The notes: generated by a model not told the origin, from the letters alone. Shown: positions 24,095 through 33,468, numbered from the stretch's first letter. The stretch: 64,000 nucleotides of DNA from Laedolimicola sp934402125 (GCF_052065835.1 NZ_JBQHTG010000001.1:1-64000), one strand, 5' to 3'. Numbers and translations are program-made.

Positions 24095-25861
24095 TTACGC
24101 GTTCTTTTCCAGTACGCGATCGTAGAACTCATCGATCGCTTTCTTATAATCGGCAAACAGCTCCAGATGATCGTTGGGCACATCGTATTTGATGGCAATG
24201 ACCTTCTCGAAGATATTTTCACGCTTCAGCACGGACATAGGCATGCCCTGTGTAATCAGCGCCTTGGATCTGTCGTAGAGATAGAGTATGGTCTCCATCA
24301 TTTTCATCTGCTTTTCCATCGGTACACAGGTATCATCCGGATGGAAGGCATTCTGCTGCAGAAATCCCAGACGGACAACTCTGGAAATCTCCAGAACCAG
24401 CTTCTGGTCATCCGGAAGCACGTCGCTTCCGATCAGCTTTACAATCTCCATCAGGCTGCTCTCCTGGTTCAAGATTACCATCAGACGGTTTCTGCAGTCC
24501 ATGAAGTTCTTTGCCACATGATCCTTATACCAGGGCGCCAGATCGGACACATACTCACTGTAGCTACTGAGCCAGTGGATAGCCGGGAAATGACGGGCAT
24601 AAGCCAGGGACTTATCCAGTCCCCAGAAGCAGCGGACAAAACGCTTGGTGTTCTGTGTAACCGGCTCGGAGAAGTCGCCGCCCTGCGGGGATACGGCTCC
24701 GATGATGGATACGCTTCCTTCTGTTCCATTTAAGTTCAGCATCATGCCGGCACGCTCATAGAACGCAGACAGACGGGATGCCAGGTATGCCGGGAAGCCT
24801 TCCTCCGCAGGCATTTCCTCCAGACGTCCGGACAGCTCACGCAGAGCCTCAGCCCAACGGGAAGTGGAGTCTGCCATGATCGCTACGTCGTAGCCCATGT
24901 CTCTGTAATACTCTGCCAGGGTAACACCTGTGTAAATACTAGCCTCACGGGCTGCCACCGGCATATTGGAGGTATTGGCGATCAGCGTGGTACGCTCCAT
25001 CAGGGGGTTGCCTGTCTTCGGGTCAACCAGCTTGGAAAAATCCTCCAGTACCTGTGTCATCTCATTGCCACGCTCGCCGCAGCCGATATAGATGATGATA
25101 TCCGCGTCGGACCATTTTGCGATCTGATGCTGCGTCATGGTCTTACCGGTTCCGAATCCGCCGGGAATCGCTGCGGTACCGCCCTTGGCGATTGGGAACA
25201 GGGTATCCAGGATACGCTGTCCGGTAACCAGCGGCTTGGAAGCCGGGTAACGCTTAGTGGTCGGTCTCGGCACACGGATAGGCCATTTCTGCATCATGGT
25301 CAGTTCCTTCTCGGTACCGTCGTCCAGCTGCAGAACCGCAATGGTATCGCAGATGGTATACTGGCCATCCGGCATTACCTTTGTCAGTACGCCGGAGAGA
25401 TTCGGAGGAACCATAACCTTATGAACGATTGCCTTTGTCTCCGGTACCTCACAGATGATGGAGCCGCCGCTGACGCGGTCACCCGCCTTTACGATCATAT
25501 GAGCGTCCCAGAGTTTCTCCTTATCCAGAGAATCTACGACGGTACCGCGGCTGATATACGCGCCGCCGATTTTCGCGATCTCACTTAAAGGACGTTCAAT
25601 ACCGTCGAAAATATTATGCAGGATTCCGGGAGCCAGGTATACGGAGATAGCGTCTCCGGTAGCCTCTACGATTTCACCCGGTTTGATTCCGGTGGTCTCC
25701 TCGAATACCTGAATGGTTGTTCTGTCTTTATCCAGACCGATGACCTCGCCTACCAGTTTTTCCTTGCCTACATAGACCATCTCGGCCATCTTAAAGCCGG
25801 TGTTGCCTTTGATGTATACAACAGGGCCGTTGATTCCATAGATAACGCCTGTTCTATTCAT
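24095..25861 (-). CDS. ntpA: V/A-type ATP synthase subunit A (catalytic)
   Basis: 588 residues. The Walker A motif GGFGTGKTMTQHQ lies near 230-242, the Walker B/catalytic segment is in YIGCGERGNEM, and MADSTSRWAEALRE follows. The extra non-homologous insert typical of A subunits (about residues 110-190) is present. The start overlaps the ntpE end by 8 bases behind AAAGGAGG. Confidence 0.96.
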   Translation of the reverse strand: MNRTGVIYGINGPVVYIKGNTGFKMAEMVYVGKEKLVGEVIGLDKDRTTIQVFEETTGIKPGEIVEATGDAISVYLAPGILHNIFDGIERPLSEIAKIGGAYISRGTVVDSLDKEKLWDAHMIVKAGDRVSGGSIICEVPETKAIVHKVMVPPNLSGVLTKVMPDGQYTICDTIAVLQLDDGTEKELTMMQKWPIRVPRPTTKRYPASKPLVTGQRILDTLFPIAKGGTAAIPGGFGTGKTMTQHQIAKWSDADIIIYIGCGERGNEMTQVLEDFSKLVDPKTGNPLMERTTLIANTSNMPVAAREASIYTGVTLAEYYRDMGYDVAIMADSTSRWAEALRELSGRLEEMPAEEGFPAYLASRLSAFYERAGMMLNLNGTEGSVSIIGAVSPQGGDFSEPVTQNTKRFVRCFWGLDKSLAYARHFPAIHWLSSYSEYVSDLAPWYKDHVAKNFMDCRNRLMVILNQESSLMEIVKLIGSDVLPDDQKLVLEISRVVRLGFLQQNAFHPDDTCVPMEKQMKMMETILYLYDRSKALITQGMPMSVLKRENIFEKVIAIKYDVPNDHLELFADYKKAIDEFYDRVLEKNA

Positions 25862-26441
25862 GGTGTGCTCCTCCTTTTAACTGGAAGCTTTCCTTCGCCC
25901 CTGCCAGCTTGCTCTCAAAGGAATTATCGATGAGGATATTCCGGCCCGGCAGTACGGCGCGTGTTCCGCCCATAAAGGAGTATTCGCTGACCGTCACCGG
26001 CGCTCCTACTTCTGACTCGATGCTGTATTTCTTCTGCGCATCGGACGGGTCAATATATAAAATCACTTCGTCTCCGCCTGCAAACTCCCTTGCCTCGCGC
26101 AGCTGTTTCACCAGCATCTGATGATATTCCCTGGTCTCCGCAAAGTTTGCCAGCAGATCCTTTACCTCTACAAAAAGCTTTTCCTTCAGTTCATCCTGCT
26201 TTTTGCTTAAGGTTCTCTTGATTTCAATCTGTTCCTCGGAGAACTGCTTGTTGTTTTCACGGACCAGACGGTCTGTCTCGGTCTTAATTTCAAGCTCCTC
26301 CTGACGACGCTTTTTCTCCTGATGCTCCTGAAAAATCTTTTCCATGGCATCTGTATACTCGCGGATCATGACGTCGCTTTTATGTCTCGCCTCTTCCATG
26401 GCGTAAGTCGTAAAATGCTGCAGTTTTTCTTCTGTCGTCAT
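25854..26441 (-). CDS. ntpE: V/A-type ATP synthase subunit E (peripheral stalk)
   Basis: 195 residues. A long charged helix rich in Glu, Lys and Gln (residues 10-110) is followed by a small globular C-terminal domain. A GTG three codons earlier is possible, but GGAAGG is best placed for the ATG of MTTEEKLQHF. Its 3' end overlaps ntpA. Confidence 0.88.
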   Translation of the reverse strand: MTTEEKLQHFTTYAMEEARHKSDVMIREYTDAMEKIFQEHQEKKRRQEELEIKTETDRLVRENNKQFSEEQIEIKRTLSKKQDELKEKLFVEVKDLLANFAETREYHQMLVKQLREAREFAGGDEVILYIDPSDAQKKYSIESEVGAPVTVSEYSFMGGTRAVLPGRNILIDNSFESKLAGAKESFQLKGGAHHE

Positions 26442-26467
26442 TGCGCTCACCTTCCTTCCTGTTCACT

Positions 26468-26776
26468 CTAAAGCTTGACTCCGATGGCTTCGTTCACATA
26501 GGAGGTAATGAAATTCTCTCCTCTTGTAGTGCCATGGCGGTCCGGAATTTCAATGAGAAGCGGAAGGCTGTGCCCCTGACGCGCTTCGTTGACAACCTCG
26601 GGAAATTCGCGGCCAAACTTCTCCGTCAGAATTACTACAGCCACATCCTTGTCAGCCATCACACGGTTCAGCTCTGCCCTCAGCTCCTCTTTTTCGTGGA
26701 CAACGGCGCCCTCGACGCCTGCCAGGCGCATGCCTGTGCAGGTATCGATATTGTCGCTTATCAAATACATCTTCAT
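26468..26776 (-). CDS. ntpG: V/A-type ATP synthase subunit F
   Basis: 102 residues, the normal size of the F subunit, which binds the central stalk. It begins MKMYLISDNIDTCTGMRLAG and contains VAVVILTEKFG and PLLIEIPDRHG, all conserved F-subunit blocks. It lies between ntpK and ntpE, 26 and 27 bases from each. Confidence 0.9.
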   Translation of the reverse strand: MKMYLISDNIDTCTGMRLAGVEGAVVHEKEELRAELNRVMADKDVAVVILTEKFGREFPEVVNEARQGHSLPLLIEIPDRHGTTRGENFITSYVNEAIGVKL

Positions 26777-26803
26777 ATGGATTCCGCCTTTCGGGTCAGG
26801 GAT

Positions 26804-27238
26804 TTACAGCTTACCAAGAATCATGAAGGAGATGATCAGACCATACAGAGCGATACCTTCGGCCATTGCTACGAAAATCATGGACTTACCGAAGATGCTC
26901 TGATCCTCGCTGATTGCGCCCAGCGCCGCGCTTGCGGAAGACGCTACGGCAATACCGGAACCGATACCGGAAAGGCTGGTAGCCAGCGCTGCTGCGATAT
27001 ATCCCAGACCTGTGGACATGCCTGCTGCGGTTTCTGCCGCGGTCTCTGCTGCGTGTACATCTCCGCCGTATGCCAGAACGGCTGCCAGAGCCAGAGTACC
27101 GAAGAAGAAGAAGCAGTTGCATCCAAGGCTTCTCTTATAACGACTGCGGGAGGGCTGTCCCAGGAAATATGCCCCGAACGGAACCATAATGCTTAATACA
27201 AGAGCTGTAACCAGTAATACTTTCACTAACATAGACAT
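26804..27238 (-). CDS. ntpK: V/A-type ATP synthase subunit K (c-ring)
   Basis: 144 residues with four hydrophobic segments. The C-terminal pair (about 78-144) is a typical c-subunit hairpin: the Gly/Ala/Ser-rich LSGIGSGIAVASSASAALG and the ion-binding Glu in FVAMAEGIALYG. The N-terminal pair (about 5-55, with SRSRYKRSLGCN between) is not Gly-patterned and has no membrane carboxylate, so it looks like an extension, not a second c hairpin. Whether the ring uses H+ or Na+ cannot be told with confidence. AAGGAGG precedes the ATG. Confidence 0.88.
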   Translation of the reverse strand: MSMLVKVLLVTALVLSIMVPFGAYFLGQPSRSRYKRSLGCNCFFFFGTLALAAVLAYGGDVHAAETAAETAAGMSTGLGYIAAALATSLSGIGSGIAVASSASAALGAISEDQSIFGKSMIFVAMAEGIALYGLIISFMILGKL

Positions 27239-27307
27239 TTTAATTTCCTCCTTTTAATACCTTTTGTAATAATTTTATATAAATTTAAATTATTGCTTCT
27301 GTATCTC

Positions 27308-29236
27308 TTATTTCTCTTTCAGCTTATAGGGCTTAAACGCATGTCCGGTTCCCTTGTAGAAACGGCTGAACAGCTCGTAGTACTCCAGACGCAGAACCTG
27401 GATACCTACGATCAGGCCCTCCATGGCGCATACAAAGGTGTTGCCCAGTACGATAACCAGCCAGTTTCCGGTGGCTCCGTTTTCGAAGCCCGCCAGCATC
27501 AGCACAACCTCCATCATAGCCGCGTGGCTGACTGCGAACGCGCCGATACGGACAAAGGACAGGGTGTTGGAGAAGAAGCTTAAGAGCACCTCAAACATCT
27601 CGAAGAAGGTCAGCACCAGATACATGGCTATGCCGCCATCCAGCTCTGCTTTCTTCTTTTCCATCCAAGCGGTCAGCGGCTCCTTGAAGGCCATAGCCAG
27701 AAGCGGAAGTCCCAGAACCAGCACCATGATAACAGTAGCCGGAAGCGCGTGTCCGCTCATAAAGAGAATCAGGCTTGCTACTACGAAGCCGTAGAAGATA
27801 AAACCTGCCACACCGTTGGTATCGAACCAGGTGCCCTCGATATCATGATTCCGGACTGCCACGATAATATGCAGAATCATAGCCGTCAGAATCAGGAACA
27901 TACCGAATACAATGGCTACCACAAAAACGGTGTTCATCTGTCCCACCACCGGAAGCGTCATCATGGCTTCCTTGGGCTTCAGCCAGCGTGCGGGAATCAC
28001 ATCCTCGAAACCGAAGAAGCTGCCGTACATAAAGCCGAAGAAAGTGGAGAAGATACCGGCGCTGCCGATAATCGCCGCCAGATCCATGCCTTTCTTCTTA
28101 TAGAGGAAGAAGCCGCCCAGCAGCAGTACCAGGCCCTGTCCCACATCACCGAACATAGCACCGAAGATAAAGGCATAGGTGATGGCCACGAACATGGTCG
28201 GATCCATCTCATTGTAGGCCGGAAGGCCATACATCTTTACATACATCTCAAAGGGACGGAAAATCTTGTGGTTATGAAGCTTCGTAGGCGGTGTACTGAA
28301 GATGTTGTCATGGTCATCCTCTACCACCACGAAGGTCTGCTCATCTTCCTCGATTTCTTTCTGGAAGGCGTCGGCCTGATCTTCCGGCATCCATCCGCAG
28401 AGGATATAGAACACATTGTCCTTCTCCCGGGTCAGCGCCGCGAATTTCCGGATATCGAAGCTTGCGGAACGCTTTTTCAGGTAAGCGCTTGCCCCTGCCA
28501 GTTCGTCGATACGGTCTGCTACCACGGAAGAAATCTTATCATCCATGGCTGAAAGCTTCTTATCCAGCTCTGCCAGTTCCTTTTTCAGCTCCTCATACGC
28601 CTCGGTTGCGGTACCCTCGTACTCGTCCGGAATGAAGATGTGCTCAAAATGCATGGACGCATACACCGCGTCAATCTTATCTGCCAGAGAAGCCGGTACA
28701 AAATAAACTCCGTAAACATACTCCTCATCGCTGCGGCATTTATAGAAAATCGTATCCAGTGTATCGTATACGTAGCGGTCGAACTTATCGAAGTACTCCT
28801 TGGAAATCCGTCCGAACCGGTACTTTTCATAATGGAAATTCAGCAGGCTGTGGACATCAAACTCCAATCCCTGGAAAGGCTCAATGCTGTCCATGGAAGC
28901 CTTGCATTTTTCCCGCTTCGCGGTAAGCTCCGCCTTCTGATCCTTCAGATCGGTCAGGTTCTTTTCCGCGTCCCTTAAAATCTGCTCCGCCTTCTCTACT
29001 GTCATATCGGGGAATTCCCGATCTGTGTGCAGATCTGCCGGGAGATATTCTGACGCCTGACGCAAGATTTCCTCGTAAGGATTCTTGTCCGTGTAGGCTC
29101 TCAGATTCTGTACTGTCTTAAGCTCTGTCAGGGCGTGCTCCAGCTGGATCTCGTACTTGGAAAGATACCGACCGGCCATGCGCTCAATATCATTCCTCGG
29201 CCCTGTGATGCTTAAGAACTTCATCTTTACAATCAC
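27308..29236 (-). CDS. ntpI: V/A-type ATP synthase subunit I (membrane a-type subunit)
   Basis: 642 residues. The cytoplasmic N-terminal half of about 330 residues is rich in coiled coil. The C-terminal half has about seven to eight membrane helices, including GAMFGDVGQGLVLLLGG and LSFFSNTLSFVRIGAFAVSH; the Arg in SFVRIGA is the one facing the c-ring Glu. The start is GTG (MIVKMKFLSITG), ten bases after GAGGAGG; an ATG four codons on is too far from that site. Confidence 0.93.
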   Translation of the reverse strand: MIVKMKFLSITGPRNDIERMAGRYLSKYEIQLEHALTELKTVQNLRAYTDKNPYEEILRQASEYLPADLHTDREFPDMTVEKAEQILRDAEKNLTDLKDQKAELTAKREKCKASMDSIEPFQGLEFDVHSLLNFHYEKYRFGRISKEYFDKFDRYVYDTLDTIFYKCRSDEEYVYGVYFVPASLADKIDAVYASMHFEHIFIPDEYEGTATEAYEELKKELAELDKKLSAMDDKISSVVADRIDELAGASAYLKKRSASFDIRKFAALTREKDNVFYILCGWMPEDQADAFQKEIEEDEQTFVVVEDDHDNIFSTPPTKLHNHKIFRPFEMYVKMYGLPAYNEMDPTMFVAITYAFIFGAMFGDVGQGLVLLLGGFFLYKKKGMDLAAIIGSAGIFSTFFGFMYGSFFGFEDVIPARWLKPKEAMMTLPVVGQMNTVFVVAIVFGMFLILTAMILHIIVAVRNHDIEGTWFDTNGVAGFIFYGFVVASLILFMSGHALPATVIMVLVLGLPLLAMAFKEPLTAWMEKKKAELDGGIAMYLVLTFFEMFEVLLSFFSNTLSFVRIGAFAVSHAAMMEVVLMLAGFENGATGNWLVIVLGNTFVCAMEGLIVGIQVLRLEYYELFSRFYKGTGHAFKPYKLKEK

Positions 29237-29259
29237 TTTGCTGCTACCTCCTCTTACTG

Positions 29260-30312
29260 TTAGCTTTTAGTCTTCGACCGTTCCACATATCTCATGGTTT
29301 CCGCGGCGGGAAGTCCGTAGCGGACGCCTTCCAGAACGGTAGTCAGCCTGTCCAGTTCCTGCTCCTTATCGTACAGGTAGCCGGTAATCACCGCCAGAGA
29401 ATACGGATTGGCACGTTTTTCTTCCGTGTAAATCTTACGCAGGAATCTGTCATATACCGTCTCCAGCTCCTGGCTGTCCAGTTTTAGAAACCTTCTGCCG
29501 TAATAGGTCTTCTGGATTGCTTCTTCCAAAGCCCTGTTGTCTGCCGCCGATACCATAGCGCGGATATCGCTGTCATGAAGCTTGTAAGTCACCGGAATCA
29601 GAAGGGCGTAGGTGGAAGCCTCCGACATCTGATAGTATTTCTTTGCCCGGTAAATCCACATCATATTCAGCAGGTCAATCTGACTTCCCAGGCTTCTGGC
29701 CAGAAGTGCCTGGGTCTTCCCCTTGGTCAGCTTGCTGTTCTGTTTCCATATGGTGGAAAAATAATACAGATCCAGCGTCATTTCATAATCGAAGAGACCC
29801 ATGTTTTCTGCATGATCCAGCTTCTCCAGCACCTTATAGTAATCCGTGCCCTTCAGCGCTTCCAGAATCTCCGGAACCGTCTCCGCCTCAGCCAGCCTGT
29901 CCAGCGGCACATCCGTGTAACGCTGTATCATCCCCCGAAGCTCTTTCTCCTCTGCGGTACGATCCCCATGGTTGAACACTCTTCGGAATGCCCGCTTGAT
30001 AATCGCAATCTCAAATTTACAGAAATAAAGCTTCAAAATCTTTTTCTGATCCTTATCACAGAAACGATAGATCTTAGAGAAATCATAGTAAAGCGTACCG
30101 ACCAGCAATTTCTCAATCTGCCCCCGGTGAAGCTCTGTCTCGTCATATCCCCTAAACAAGGCTCCATAGGCCGGAATCTTTTTCAAATAGGCCACCGCCT
30201 GCGGAACACTCTCCATAGCTGCCAGCTTCTCAAAATCAGAATGCGTCAGAAGCCTGCTGTCCATGGCCCGTATCTTTGTGGCAACGGCACTGTATTTCAT
30301 CAGCTCGCCCAT
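29260..30312 (-). CDS. ntpC: V/A-type ATP synthase subunit C
   Basis: 350 residues, all-helical, the coupling subunit between central stalk and membrane rotor. The N-terminal MKYSAVATKIRAMDSRLL and the internal repeat-like helices ending in NPYSLAVITGYLYDKEQELDRL match the family. It starts two bases after the preceding stop with AGGAG seven bases upstream. Confidence 0.9.
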   Translation of the reverse strand: MGELMKYSAVATKIRAMDSRLLTHSDFEKLAAMESVPQAVAYLKKIPAYGALFRGYDETELHRGQIEKLLVGTLYYDFSKIYRFCDKDQKKILKLYFCKFEIAIIKRAFRRVFNHGDRTAEEKELRGMIQRYTDVPLDRLAEAETVPEILEALKGTDYYKVLEKLDHAENMGLFDYEMTLDLYYFSTIWKQNSKLTKGKTQALLARSLGSQIDLLNMMWIYRAKKYYQMSEASTYALLIPVTYKLHDSDIRAMVSAADNRALEEAIQKTYYGRRFLKLDSQELETVYDRFLRKIYTEEKRANPYSLAVITGYLYDKEQELDRLTTVLEGVRYGLPAAETMRYVERSKTKS

Positions 30313-30314
30313 GC

Positions 30315-30635
30315 CTATTCTCCTATCATCTTATTGAAAATCGCAGTCGCCAGCTTCTCATGGTTCTGGTTGTACTCCGCCTCCATGTCTGCCAGCACCC
30401 GGTCCGTCTCCTGCTTCATTTTCAAAAGCTCGTTCTCCGCCGAAAGGTTCAGCTTCTCATTCAATGTCTTCAGCTTTTCCTGGGTCTGCGCGTCAATCTC
30501 CTTATCAAAGGCCTGTGTCTTCGCCTCATACTCAGCCGCGATCTGCTTCTTCTGCTCTGCAGCCTTCTTCTCCAGCGCTACCGCCGCGCTCTCGATCTCA
30601 GAAAGCCTGCCCAGCACTGCTTCCATCTGCTCCAT
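30315..30635 (-). CDS. V/A-type ATP synthase subunit G/H-like peripheral stalk protein
   Basis: 106 residues, almost entirely one charged amphipathic helix with Ala/Glu/Lys/Gln heptads. This fits the small G/H subunit that pairs with E in the stator. It is the first gene of the operon with a strong CAGGAGGG ribosome site. The function is inferred mainly from position and composition. Confidence 0.8.
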   Translation of the reverse strand: MEQMEAVLGRLSEIESAAVALEKKAAEQKKQIAAEYEAKTQAFDKEIDAQTQEKLKTLNEKLNLSAENELLKMKQETDRVLADMEAEYNQNHEKLATAIFNKMIGE

Positions 30636-30868
30636 GCAAATCCCTCCTGTCTCGTCATAGTCTTTGAATCACGATTATACTATACTCTTTTCTGGGGAAA
30701 AGCTATAGCAAAATCCACCTAAATTGTATCTATTTCCGTTGGCATTTTCTACAAATTTATGTATAAATTTCTATACTTTCGGCATTTTGACGCATTGGAA
30801 AACGCCTCTTTTTGACTGCTTTCGGATAATGATACATTTTACACACTTGTGTGTAATTTCCCCTGTTA
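30636..30868 (-). promoter_or_regulatory. AT-rich upstream region of the V-type ATPase operon
   Basis: A TATAAT-type -10 lies on the minus strand at 30674-30679, about 40 bases before the first ATPase gene. No convincing -35 was found at 16-18 bases. No ORF or other hairpin was seen in the rest of this gap. Confidence 0.35.
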
Positions 30869-30902
30869 GAGAAAAAATTCCCCGACTTACGTCGAGGAAT
30901 TT
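30869..30902 (-). terminator. Terminator of rpsU
   Basis: Twelve-base arms AAATTCCTCGAC and GTCGGGGAATTT (one mismatch/wobble), a four-base loop, then TTTTCTC on the minus strand. It starts 10 bases after the rpsU stop. Confidence 0.9.
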
Positions 30903-30911
30903 CATGCACAA

Positions 30912-31088
30912 TTAGTTGTATTTACGCTTTCTAGCCGCTTCAGATTTTTTCTTACGTCTTACGCTGGGCTTCTCGTAATGCTCTCTCTTACGAATTTCCT
31001 GCTGAATGCCTGCCTTTGCACAGTTTCTTTTAAAACGACGCAGAGCGCTATCTAAAGTCTCGTTCTCTTTTACGATTACATTTGACAT
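30912..31088 (-). CDS. rpsU: Small ribosomal subunit protein bS21
   Basis: 58 residues, highly basic. It reads MSNVIVKENETLDSALRRF and then KRNCAKAGIQQEIRKREHYE with a KKKSEAARKRKYN tail, the classic S21 sequence. It binds 16S rRNA near the anti-Shine-Dalgarno and helps initiation. It is monocistronic with its own consensus promoter, structured leader and terminator. GGAGGGAGG lies upstream of the ATG. Confidence 0.97.
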   Translation of the reverse strand: MSNVIVKENETLDSALRRFKRNCAKAGIQQEIRKREHYEKPSVRRKKKSEAARKRKYN

Positions 31089-31099
31089 AGTTTCACACC

Positions 31100-31170
31100 T
31101 AACCTCCCTCCAGTTGTGTATTGTGCATGAGACAACTGTCTGGGTATTTTACCTTTGATTTGCAAAGGTA
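31100..31170 (-). promoter_or_regulatory. Structured 5' leader of rpsU
   Basis: The 100-base leader holds a perfect 8-bp hairpin, TACCTTTG/CAAAGGTA (31150-31157 with 31163-31170). A second possible pairing, CAGTTGT/ACAACTG, ends directly at the GGAGGGAGG ribosome site and competes with a smaller AGACA/TGTCT hairpin. The arrangement suggests translational control, possibly by S21 itself, but this is inference. Confidence 0.45.
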
Positions 31171-31186
31171 TCCTTGCACACATAAG

Positions 31187-31215
31187 ATTATAGTGGCTAA
31201 TCGGTGTTCTGTCAA
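31187..31215 (-). promoter_or_regulatory. Consensus sigma-A promoter of rpsU
   Basis: On the minus strand TTGACA (31210-31215) and TATAAT (31187-31192) are separated by exactly 17 bases, a perfect match to consensus. Confidence 0.95.
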
Positions 31216-31251
31216 TACTTTTTTCACCGTAACCGGTAAATTAAAGCCAAA

Positions 31252-32673
31252 TTAAGGCTCGTAAATCTTCACCTCAAAGGAATCCCGGATAATCTGACGT
31301 CCCGCCTGCACATCCTTGATTTCTCCCATGGCCACCAGCTGTACAATGCTGTTGCCCAGAACCGATCCTTCTACCGGTCCCGCCATAACGCGCTTGCCTG
31401 TTTTCTTCGCGGTCAGCTCGCAGAGAAGCTGATCCTGGATGCCGCCGCCCACCATGTTGATACAGGAAACGGTCTTTCCGGTGATCTCCTCCATATACTT
31501 GACAGACTTGCGGTACTCCTCGGTCAGGCCGTTGTAGATAGCCATGGCCATTTCGCCCAGTCCCTCCGGGGTTCCCTGTCCGGTCTCCTCACAGTAACCG
31601 ACGATCTCCTTCATCATATTCAGCGGCGCTGTAAACCGCGGATCCTTCGGATTGATACTGAAGTCCTGACGCTTGGCTGCCCGCGCCTCACGGATAATAT
31701 CCGGGAAGCCTACCTCTCCCTCGAACTCGCACCAGTTCCGGCGCAGATTCTGCATAATCCACAGACCATTGATATTCTTCAGGAACTGAATCTTGCCATC
31801 GATGCTGCCCTCGTTGGTGTAGTTATATTTATAGGAAGCTTCATTTAAAATCGGCTCATCCAGAACCATACCAAGCAGGGACCAGGTACCACAGCTTAAG
31901 AAGGCCGCGTCGTCGGACTCCAGAGGCGCGCCCGCTACTGCGGACGCCGTATCATGGCTGCCTACCGCAATGACCTTCACATCCTTAAGACCGGTCTCCT
32001 CCTCCACTTCCGGAAGCAGTCCGCCGATGATAGTGCCGGGCATTACGATGTCGCCAAACATTTCTTTGTTCAGCCCCAGCTTTTCAATCAAATCATAATC
32101 CCACTCCCGCTTTCTGGCATCCAGAAGCTGGGAAGTGCTTGCGAAGGTATACTCTGTATACATGATACCGGTCAGGAAATAACCAAACAGCTCCGGCATA
32201 AAGAGAATCCGCTTTGCGTTGTCCAGAATCACCGGACGCATCTTCTTCTCCGCATATAACTGGAAGATGGAATTGAAATACATAAACTCAATTCCGGTAC
32301 GGTTGTAAAGCTCCTCCAACGGAATAATCTTCCCGATCTCGTCAATGACGCCGTCCGTACGGGAATCCCGGTAATTCACCGGGTTGCCGATGAGGTTTCC
32401 GTCCTTGTCAAAAAGGCCGTAGTCCACGCCCCAGGTATCAATCGCCAGAGACTGAATCGGCACCTTCTTAGCCGCCGCTTTTTTCAGGCCCTGCTTCAGT
32501 TCATGGTAGAGACCGAACAGATCCCAGTAAATATGTCCCCCTACACGTACCTCATGATTCGGAAAACGATGCAGCTCCTCCAGCGTGAGCTTTCCGTCCT
32601 CCAGCTTGCAGAGCACCATACGTCCGCTGGATGCTCCAAAATCAAAGGCCAGGTTATAAATTTTCTCTCCCAT
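31252..32673 (-). CDS. rhaB: Rhamnulokinase
   Basis: 473 residues, FGGY sugar-kinase family. The N-terminal phosphate loop is AFDFGASSGRMVL; the HRFPNHEVRVGGHIYWD block is characteristic of rhamnulokinase. DTWGVDYGLFD, GSHDTASAVAGAP and VGGGIQDQLLCELTA follow in the expected order. It phosphorylates L-rhamnulose in rhamnose catabolism. The isomerase and aldolase genes are not in the window. It follows the DeoR regulator by 30 bases and is probably co-transcribed. Confidence 0.9.
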   Translation of the reverse strand: MGEKIYNLAFDFGASSGRMVLCKLEDGKLTLEELHRFPNHEVRVGGHIYWDLFGLYHELKQGLKKAAAKKVPIQSLAIDTWGVDYGLFDKDGNLIGNPVNYRDSRTDGVIDEIGKIIPLEELYNRTGIEFMYFNSIFQLYAEKKMRPVILDNAKRILFMPELFGYFLTGIMYTEYTFASTSQLLDARKREWDYDLIEKLGLNKEMFGDIVMPGTIIGGLLPEVEEETGLKDVKVIAVGSHDTASAVAGAPLESDDAAFLSCGTWSLLGMVLDEPILNEASYKYNYTNEGSIDGKIQFLKNINGLWIMQNLRRNWCEFEGEVGFPDIIREARAAKRQDFSINPKDPRFTAPLNMMKEIVGYCEETGQGTPEGLGEMAMAIYNGLTEEYRKSVKYMEEITGKTVSCINMVGGGIQDQLLCELTAKKTGKRVMAGPVEGSVLGNSIVQLVAMGEIKDVQAGRQIIRDSFEVKIYEP

Positions 32674-32703
32674 AAGTAATTCCTTCCCTTCTTTTTATGT
32701 GTT

Positions 32704-33468
32704 TTATCCCTGTGTGACCAGACGAACCCCCTGTTCCTCCAGAAACGCCAGCCATTCCCCTGACGGCTTCCGGTCGGTCACAATCACATCCCCTTTTTTC
32801 AGCATCATGGATTTCACAAAGGAAACCCGGTCAAACTTACTGCTGTCCACAGCCAGAATCGCCGTGTCAGCGCAGCCGTACATGGCAATCTTGATATCGC
32901 TGTCCAGCTCGTTGGAGTCTGTCATGCCCTCCTTCATATCGATTCCCTTGCAGGAAAAGATCGCTTTGTCCACATGATAGCCGTTCAGAACCTTCTGGGC
33001 CGCATTTCCCACCAGGGAAAGGGAGCTTTCATTTAAATTGCCTCCGGTGGAAATTACCTGGATGCCCTCGTGACCGGCCAGCTCAATCAGTACTTCCACG
33101 GAGTTGGTAATAACCGTAAGCTTCTTCATTTCCTTCAGTTCCTTGGCAATCATCAGGGAGGTGGACGACGCATCCAACATAATCCGATCGCCTTCCTCCA
33201 CCAGGCCTGCCACCAGTCCGGCAATCACCTGTTTTTCGTCCCGGTTGGTTTTCTCCCGGATCCGCAGGGGCATATCCACATTTTTATTCTTATTCAGGAC
33301 GGCTCCTCCGTAAGTTCTCTTTACGAAGCCCTCGCTTTCCAGCTTTTCCAGATCCCGGCGAATGGTCTCGTCTGTCACATCATAGTGTTTGCTCAATTCG
33401 GAAACGAGAACCCGCTGTTCCTTCTGAAGAATTGCAAGGATTTCATTTTTGCGTTCGATTGCAAGCAT
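32704..33468 (-). CDS. DeoR/GlpR-family transcriptional regulator
   Basis: 254 residues. The N-terminal winged helix-turn-helix has VTDETIRRDLEKLESEGFVKR and YGGAVL. The C-terminal DeoRC sugar-phosphate-binding domain includes IMLDASSTS and VITNSVEV. By position it regulates the rhamnulokinase gene and itself. Two exact direct repeats cover its promoter. Confidence 0.9.
   Translation of the reverse strand: MLAIERKNEILAILQKEQRVLVSELSKHYDVTDETIRRDLEKLESEGFVKRTYGGAVLNKNKNVDMPLRIREKTNRDEKQVIAGLVAGLVEEGDRIMLDASSTSLMIAKELKEMKKLTVITNSVEVLIELAGHEGIQVISTGGNLNESSLSLVGNAAQKVLNGYHVDKAIFSCKGIDMKEGMTDSNELDSDIKIAMYGCADTAILAVDSSKFDRVSFVKSMMLKKGDVIVTDRKPSGEWLAFLEEQGVRLVTQG

Noticed and set aside
30674..30702. 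Full sigma-A promoter for the V-type ATPase operon
   Set aside because: Only the -10 is convincing; the -35 position has no match, so only a low-confidence element is listed.
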